Source of the DNA: Polaromonas sp. SP1
Lineage (GTDB): Bacteria > Pseudomonadota > Gammaproteobacteria > Burkholderiales > Burkholderiaceae_C
Length of the DNA: 64,000 nt
Assembly (NCBI RefSeq): GCF_003711205.1
Contig: NZ_CP031013.1
Location: 2,832,501-2,896,500, forward strand
Reading direction: 5' to 3'
Below, piece after piece: positions 59,098-64,000 of this stretch. The notes below the pieces were generated by a model that was given only the letters and a program-made list of their open reading frames with translations, was not told the DNA's origin and made no database searches. Position 1 is the stretch's first letter; every line of letters starts with the position of its first letter. The translations under genes were made by a program, and so were the position numbers.

Positions 59098-60351
59098 ATG
59101 GCTGAAATCAAAAACTACACGCTCAACTTTGGGCCACAGCATCCTGCCGCGCACGGTGTGCTGCGGCTGGTGCTTGAACTCGACGGGGAAGTCATTCAGC
59201 GCGCCGATCCGCATATCGGCCTGCTGCACCGCGCGACCGAGAAGCTTGCCGAAAGCAAAACCTACATCCAGTCGCTGCCCTATATGGACAGGCTGGATTA
59301 CGTCTCGATGATGTCCAACGAGCACGCCTATTGCCTGGCCATTGAAAAGCTGCTCGGTGTTGATGTGCCGGTACGCGCACAGTACATCCGCGTGATGTAT
59401 GCCGAAATCACGCGCCTGCTCAATCACCTGTTGTGGCTGGGTGCGCACGGTTTCGACTGCGGCGCGATGAATATCCTGATTTACTGCTTCCGCGAACGCG
59501 AAGCGCTGTTTGACATGTACGAGGCCGTCTCGGGTGCGCGCATGCATGCAGCCTATTTCCGCCCGGGCGGTGTGTATCGCGACCTGCCCGACAGCATGCC
59601 TCAGTACCGCGTCAGCAAGGTCAAAAATGCCAAGGCCATTGAAGCGCTGAATGAGAACCGCCAGGGTTCTCTGCTCGACTTCATCGAAGACTTCTCGAAC
59701 AAGTTTCCGGGTTATGTTGACGAATACGAAACACTGCTGACGGACAACCGCATCTGGAAGCAGCGCACGGTGGGTGTGGGTGTCGTTTCTCCAGAGCGCG
59801 CACTCAATCTCGGTTTCACGGGCCCCATGCTTCGGGGTTCGGGTTTTGCATGGGACTTGCGCAAGCAGCAGCCTTACGACGTCTACGACAAGATGGACTT
59901 CGACATCCCGGTTGGCAAGACCGGCGACTGCTATGACCGCTACCTGGTCCGCATTGAAGAGATGCGTCAGTCCAATCGCATCATCAAGCAGTGCATTGAC
60001 TGGCTGCGCGTAAATCCCGGCCCCGTGATCACCAGCAACCACAAGGTTGCCGCGCCGGACCGTGAATCCATGAAATCCAACATGGAAGAGTTGATCCACC
60101 ATTTCAAACTCTTTACCGAAGGTTTCCACGTTCCGGAAGGCGAGGCCTACGCAGCGGTTGAGCACCCCAAGGGTGAGTTCGGCATCTATATCGTGAGCGA
60201 CGGCGCCAACAAGCCTTACCGCCTGAAAATCCGCCCGCCGGGTTTCCCGCACCTCGCGGCCATGGACGAAATGTCGCGCGGCCACATGATTGCCGATGCT
60301 GTCGCCGTGATCGGCACCATGGACATCGTGTTCGGTGAGATTGATCGCTAA
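59098..60351 (+). CDS. nuoD: NADH-quinone oxidoreductase subunit D
   Basis: A 417-residue 49-kDa subunit lining the quinone cavity. It has [21 protein letters not shown] at the N-terminus (His and Tyr quinone contacts), [34 protein letters not shown] and the conserved end [20 protein letters not shown] with VFGEIDR. Length is normal; ligands of an ancestral Ni-Fe site are absent as in all NuoD proteins. Confidence 0.98.
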   Translation: MAEIKNYTLNFGPQHPAAHGVLRLVLELDGEVIQRADPHIGLLHRATEKLAESKTYIQSLPYMDRLDYVSMMSNEHAYCLAIEKLLGVDVPVRAQYIRVMYAEITRLLNHLLWLGAHGFDCGAMNILIYCFREREALFDMYEAVSGARMHAAYFRPGGVYRDLPDSMPQYRVSKVKNAKAIEALNENRQGSLLDFIEDFSNKFPGYVDEYETLLTDNRIWKQRTVGVGVVSPERALNLGFTGPMLRGSGFAWDLRKQQPYDVYDKMDFDIPVGKTGDCYDRYLVRIEEMRQSNRIIKQCIDWLRVNPGPVITSNHKVAAPDRESMKSNMEELIHHFKLFTEGFHVPEGEAYAAVEHPKGEFGIYIVSDGANKPYRLKIRPPGFPHLAAMDEMSRGHMIADAVAVIGTMDIVFGEIDR

Positions 60352-60368
60352 ACCGGATGGTTTCCCCC

Positions 60369-60863
60369 ATGATTTCTGAACAAACCAGAGTGCGGTTCGA
60401 CCGCGAAGTAGCCAAATACCCGGCTGACCAAAAGCAGTCCGCCGTCATGGCATGCCTCACCATCCTGCAGGAAGAGCATGGGTATGTGAGCGCCGAGAGC
60501 GAGAAGATCGTGGCCGAATATCTCGGCATGGCGCCTATCGCTGTGCATGAAGTCACCACCTTCTACAACATGTACAACCAGCGCCCGGTTGGCAAGTACA
60601 AGCTCAATGTGTGCACAAACCTGCCTTGCCAGTTGCGTGACGGCGCCAAGGCGCTCAAGCACCTGGAGCACAAGCTGGGCATCGCCATGGGCGAGACCAG
60701 CGCCGACGGCCTGTTCACGCTGCAGCAGTCCGAATGCCTGGGCGCCTGTGCGGATTCGCCGGTGATGCTCGTCAACGACCTCACCATGTGCAGCTTCATG
60801 AGCAACGAGAAGCTGGACCAGCTCATCGAAGGTCTCAAATCCGCCGAGGCAAAGCAACCATGA
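60369..60863 (+). CDS. nuoE: NADH-quinone oxidoreductase subunit E
   Basis: A 164-residue thioredoxin-like [2Fe-2S] subunit (cluster N1a) of the NADH-dehydrogenase module. Cluster ligands are in VCTNLPCQL and [11 protein letters not shown]. It contacts NuoF. The ATG at 60369 fits family start; 60357 would add four residues. Its stop overlaps the nuoF start as ATGA. Confidence 0.96.
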   Translation: MISEQTRVRFDREVAKYPADQKQSAVMACLTILQEEHGYVSAESEKIVAEYLGMAPIAVHEVTTFYNMYNQRPVGKYKLNVCTNLPCQLRDGAKALKHLEHKLGIAMGETSADGLFTLQQSECLGACADSPVMLVNDLTMCSFMSNEKLDQLIEGLKSAEAKQP

Positions 60864-62254
60864 CGCTCGCACACCTGACCCCTCACAGCGCGGCCGCGCA
60901 AAGCGTGCTGTCCCAGTTCGCGGCCACCGGGGTGCAGACCTGCTTCCACGGCCGGCACATCAATCCGCAAATCCTGGCCGACCTCGACGGCAGCAATTGG
61001 CGGCTCAAGGATTACGAGGCGCGTGGCGGCTACCAGGCCCTGCGCAAGATCCTCAAGCAGGATGGCGGTGAGGGCATGACGCCCGATCAGGTCATTGCTG
61101 AAGTCAAGGCCGGCAGCCTGCGCGGCCGTGGCGGCGCCGGTTTTCCTACCGGCCTCAAGTGGAGCTTCATGCCGCGCCAGTTCCCGGGACAGAAATACCT
61201 GGTCTGCAATTCGGACGAGGGTGAGCCGGGCACTTGCAAAGACCGCGACATCATGCAGTACAACCCTCACAGCGTGATCGAAGGCATGGCGATTGCCGCC
61301 TATGCCATGGGTATCAGCGTCGGATACAACTACATTCACGGCGAAATCTTTGCGACCTACCAGCGCTTTGAAGAAGCGCTGGAAGAGGCGCGCGCCGCGG
61401 GATTGCTGGGCGACAACATTTTCGGCAGCGGCTTCAGCTTTCAGCTCCATGCCTCGCACGGCTTCGGTGCCTACATCTGCGGTGAGGAAACCGCACTGCT
61501 CGAATCGCTCGAAGGCAAAAAAGGCCAGCCGCGCTTCAAACCGCCGTTTCCGGCCAGCTTCGGCCTCTACGGCAAGCCCACCACCATCAACAACACCGAG
61601 ACCTTCGCCGCGGTGCCCTGGATCATCCGCAACGGCGGCCAGGCTTACCTCGAGTGCGGCAAGCCAAATAACGGTGGTACCAAGATTTATTCGGTGTCGG
61701 GTGATGTCGAGCTGCCGGGCAACTATGAAGTGCCCATGGGCACGCCGTTCTCCAAGCTGCTGGAACTCGCGGGCGGTGTGCGCAAGGGTCGTACGCTGAA
61801 GGCCGTGATTCCCGGCGGCTCCTCGGCCCCAGTACTGCCGGCCTCCATCATGATGGAATGCACCATGGACTACGACTCCATCGCCAAGGCCGGCTCCATG
61901 CTGGGTTCGGGTGCTGTGATCGTTATGGACGACAGCCGTTGCATGGTCGAGTCGCTCAAGCGCCTGTCTTATTTTTATATGCACGAATCCTGCGGCCAGT
62001 GCACGCCCTGCCGCGAAGGCACGGGCTGGCTCTGGCGTGTCGTAGACCGTATCCACAACGGCCACGGCAAGCAGACCGATATGGACCTGCTGAACTCGGT
62101 GGCCGACAACATCCAGGGCCGCACTATCTGCGCGCTTGGCGATGCCGCGGCCATGCCTGTGCGCGCGATGATCAAACACTTCCGTCACGAGTTTGAAGCC
62201 ATGATCAAACCACAAGTCTCCCACGCCCCGGTTCAGGCTGCTGCTCAGGCCTAA
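60860..62254 (+). CDS. nuoF: NADH-quinone oxidoreductase subunit F
   Basis: A 464-residue FMN subunit of complex I. The FMN/NADH site is [19 protein letters not shown] near residue 85 and [14 protein letters not shown] near 117; the [4Fe-4S] N3 ligands are in [12 protein letters not shown] near 377 with the fourth Cys in [11 protein letters not shown]. The first 25 residues are a short extension. It is coupled to nuoE and followed by nuoG. Confidence 0.97.
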   Translation: MTLAHLTPHSAAAQSVLSQFAATGVQTCFHGRHINPQILADLDGSNWRLKDYEARGGYQALRKILKQDGGEGMTPDQVIAEVKAGSLRGRGGAGFPTGLKWSFMPRQFPGQKYLVCNSDEGEPGTCKDRDIMQYNPHSVIEGMAIAAYAMGISVGYNYIHGEIFATYQRFEEALEEARAAGLLGDNIFGSGFSFQLHASHGFGAYICGEETALLESLEGKKGQPRFKPPFPASFGLYGKPTTINNTETFAAVPWIIRNGGQAYLECGKPNNGGTKIYSVSGDVELPGNYEVPMGTPFSKLLELAGGVRKGRTLKAVIPGGSSAPVLPASIMMECTMDYDSIAKAGSMLGSGAVIVMDDSRCMVESLKRLSYFYMHESCGQCTPCREGTGWLWRVVDRIHNGHGKQTDMDLLNSVADNIQGRTICALGDAAAMPVRAMIKHFRHEFEAMIKPQVSHAPVQAAAQA

Positions 62255-62274
62255 AGCCGCCGAAAGAAAAAAAT

Positions 62275-64000
62275 ATGGTTGAAATAGAACTCGACGGCCA
62301 GAAGGTGGAAGTGCTTGAAGGAAGCACGGTGATGCATGCGGCCGAAAAAGCCGGCACCTACATTCCGCACTTCTGTTATCACAAGAAACTCAGCATTGCC
62401 GCCAACTGCCGCATGTGCCTGGTCGACGTGGAGAAAGCGCCCAAGCCCATGCCGGCCTGCGCCACGCCTGTCACCCAAGGCATGATCGTGCGCACCAAGA
62501 ACGACAAAGCCATCAAGGCCCAGAAGGGCGTGATGGAGTTCCTGCTGATCAACCACCCGCTGGATTGCCCGATTTGCGACCAGGGCGGTGAATGCCAACT
62601 GCAGGATTTGGCAGTGGGTTATGGCGGCAGCGAATCGCGTTACGAAGAAGAAAAGCGCGTCGTCTTCCACAAGGACGTCGGCCCGCTGATATCCATGCAG
62701 GAAATGAGCCGTTGCATCCATTGCACCCGCTGCGTGCGTTTCGGCCAGGAAGTGGCCGGCGTGATGGAACTCGGCATGTCGCATCGCGGCGAGCACGCCG
62801 AGATCGAAACCTTCGTGGGCATGTCGGTGGACTCCGAACTGTCCGGCAACATGATTGACATCTGCCCAGTTGGCGCACTGACCAGCAAACCTTTCCGTTA
62901 CTCCGCCCGCACGTGGGAGCTCTCGCGCCGCAAGTCGGTCAGCCCGCACGACTCGACCGGCGCCAACCTGATCGTTCAGGTCAAGAGCAACAAGGTCATG
63001 CGCGTCGTGCCCCTGGAGAATGAAGACGTCAACGAATGCTGGATTGCTGACCGCGACCGTTTTTCATACGAAGCGCTCAACGGCGACGAACGCCTGACCA
63101 GCCCCATGCTCAAGCAGGGCGGCGAATGGAAAACGGTCGACTGGCAGACTGCACTTGAATATGTGGCCAACGGCCTCAAGCAGATCAAAGCCGACCATGG
63201 AGCCAACAGCATCGGCACACTGGCCAGTCCGCACAGTACCCTGGAAGAGCTCTATTTGGCCGCGTCATTGATGCGCGGATTGGGCAGCGAGAACATCGAC
63301 TATCGCCTGCGCAACGCGGAATTCGCTACGCCGTCGGCCATCCGCTGGCTGGGCACTTCTATCGCATCTCTGTCGCAGTTGCAGCGCGTGCTGGTGGTCG
63401 GATCCAACCTGCGCAAGGACCATCCTCTCTTTGCACAGCGCATTCGCCAGTCCTTGCGCAAGGGCGGGGCGCTCAGCACCATCAACTCTGCCATTGAGCT
63501 GGCAAGCCCGGACGCCTGGGCCATGCCGGTCGCCAATACGTTGCTGGCAGCGCCTGAGGCTTGGGCCCAAGCCTTGGCTGATGTGGCAACAGCTATCGCG
63601 GCTGACAAGGGCGTTCCTGCGCCGGCCGCCGGCCAAGCTAGCGATGCTGCCAAGGCGATCGCCAAGTCTCTGCAGGGCGGCGAGCGCAAAGCGATTTTGC
63701 TGGGCAATGCCGCAGCCCATCATGCCAAGGCCTCCAGCTTGCTGGCGCTCGCCAACTGGATAGGCGAGCAGACCGGCGCGACCGTTGGCTACCTTACCGA
63801 GGCCGCCAATACCGTTGGGGCTCAACTGGCCGGTGCGTTGCCTGCTGGCAAGGGGCTCAATGCTGGCCAGATGCTGGACGGCCAGCTCAAGGCGGTGATC
63901 CTGCTCAACAACGAACCTGAGTTTGATTCCGCTGCGGGCGCTCGGGCGAAAGCCTCGCTCAATACCGCACAAATGGTCGTGACGCTAAGTCCCTTCAAGG
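62275..64000 (+). CDS. nuoG: NADH-quinone oxidoreductase subunit G, C-terminus beyond window
   Basis: The largest complex I subunit, open to the window edge after 575 codons. Iron-sulfur motifs are in order: [2Fe-2S] HFCYHKKLSIAANCRMCLVD, then CATPV, [4Fe-4S] DCPICDQGGECQLQD, and the ferredoxin-like SRCIHCTRCVRFG with ICPVGAL. The molybdopterin-like domain begins near residue 220. Full-length family members have roughly 700-900 residues, so a substantial C-terminal part lies outside. Confidence 0.97.
   Translation, partial: MVEIELDGQKVEVLEGSTVMHAAEKAGTYIPHFCYHKKLSIAANCRMCLVDVEKAPKPMPACATPVTQGMIVRTKNDKAIKAQKGVMEFLLINHPLDCPICDQGGECQLQDLAVGYGGSESRYEEEKRVVFHKDVGPLISMQEMSRCIHCTRCVRFGQEVAGVMELGMSHRGEHAEIETFVGMSVDSELSGNMIDICPVGALTSKPFRYSARTWELSRRKSVSPHDSTGANLIVQVKSNKVMRVVPLENEDVNECWIADRDRFSYEALNGDERLTSPMLKQGGEWKTVDWQTALEYVANGLKQIKADHGANSIGTLASPHSTLEELYLAASLMRGLGSENIDYRLRNAEFATPSAIRWLGTSIASLSQLQRVLVVGSNLRKDHPLFAQRIRQSLRKGGALSTINSAIELASPDAWAMPVANTLLAAPEAWAQALADVATAIAADKGVPAPAAGQASDAAKAIAKSLQGGERKAILLGNAAAHHAKASSLLALANWIGEQTGATVGYLTEAANTVGAQLAGALPAGKGLNAGQMLDGQLKAVILLNNEPEFDSAAGARAKASLNTAQMVVTLSPFK

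Overview
The window is high-GC chromosomal DNA from a betaproteobacterium, most likely a member of the Comamonadaceae close to Polaromonas, Rhodoferax or Variovorax. The evidence is the gene content and order (rpsO-pnp-quinone oxidoreductase-tpiA-secG-tRNA-Leu-nuoABCDEFG), the protein sequences, and the dispersed repeats. This placement is inference from recognition, not from a search. No prophage, transposase or CRISPR array was seen. The window opens inside glnS and closes inside nuoG.

Layout: 1-8.5 kb holds glnS (partial), a PVYY-repeat secreted protein, three tandem DUF3455 lipoproteins, a DUF924 protein, a branched-chain-amino-acid-type binding protein, a DUF2306 membrane protein and uppP. 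8.5-16.7 kb is the most accessory part: a dienelactone-hydrolase remnant abutting an orphan gene, an unusual hydrolase/SnoaL-like/ACBP fusion coupled to a MASE1 sensor, a cupin-SDR-IclR catabolic cluster, another hydrolase and an Anbu-type protease. 16.7-32.4 kb carries mutS, a four-gene Csu-type (spore coat U) chaperone-usher pilus operon, suhB, trmJ and cysE, the yjgA-mogA-amidase operon, pmbA, an EamA permease, yqeY and rpsU. After a cluster of repeats come a YhiN-like flavoprotein and a sterol-desaturase-family protein.

35.4-47.9 kb is a complete nitrate assimilation locus on the minus strand: nasR, a regulated leader, nrtA-nrtB-nrtD (ABC nitrate uptake), nirB-nirD (nitrite reductase), nasA (nitrate reductase), then ybiB and cobA (siroheme precursor for NirB). 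The nasR-nrtA gap contains, in order, an NtrC-like dyad, a GG-N10-GC sigma-54 promoter, two hairpins with A1/G4 hexaloops of the ANTAR-target type, and a 14-bp intrinsic terminator whose 5' strand overlaps the second hairpin. This reads as nitrogen limitation acting through NtrC and sigma-54, plus nitrate acting through NasR antitermination. 48-64 kb holds tsaD, hsp20, an ABC binding protein, an aminotransferase and the rpsO to nuoG housekeeping run.

The least explained feature is a dispersed element of about 55-62 bp (GCTATCAAA...AGCTG...GGGCT), with eight copies in the window. Four copies lie in frame inside conserved genes (mutS, trmJ, yhiN, ybiB) and one encodes part of the N-terminus of NrtB. 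A second GC-rich repeat family (GGAACCGGCTTTGCCGGGCC) supplies the stop codons and C-terminal residues of tsaD and yhiN.
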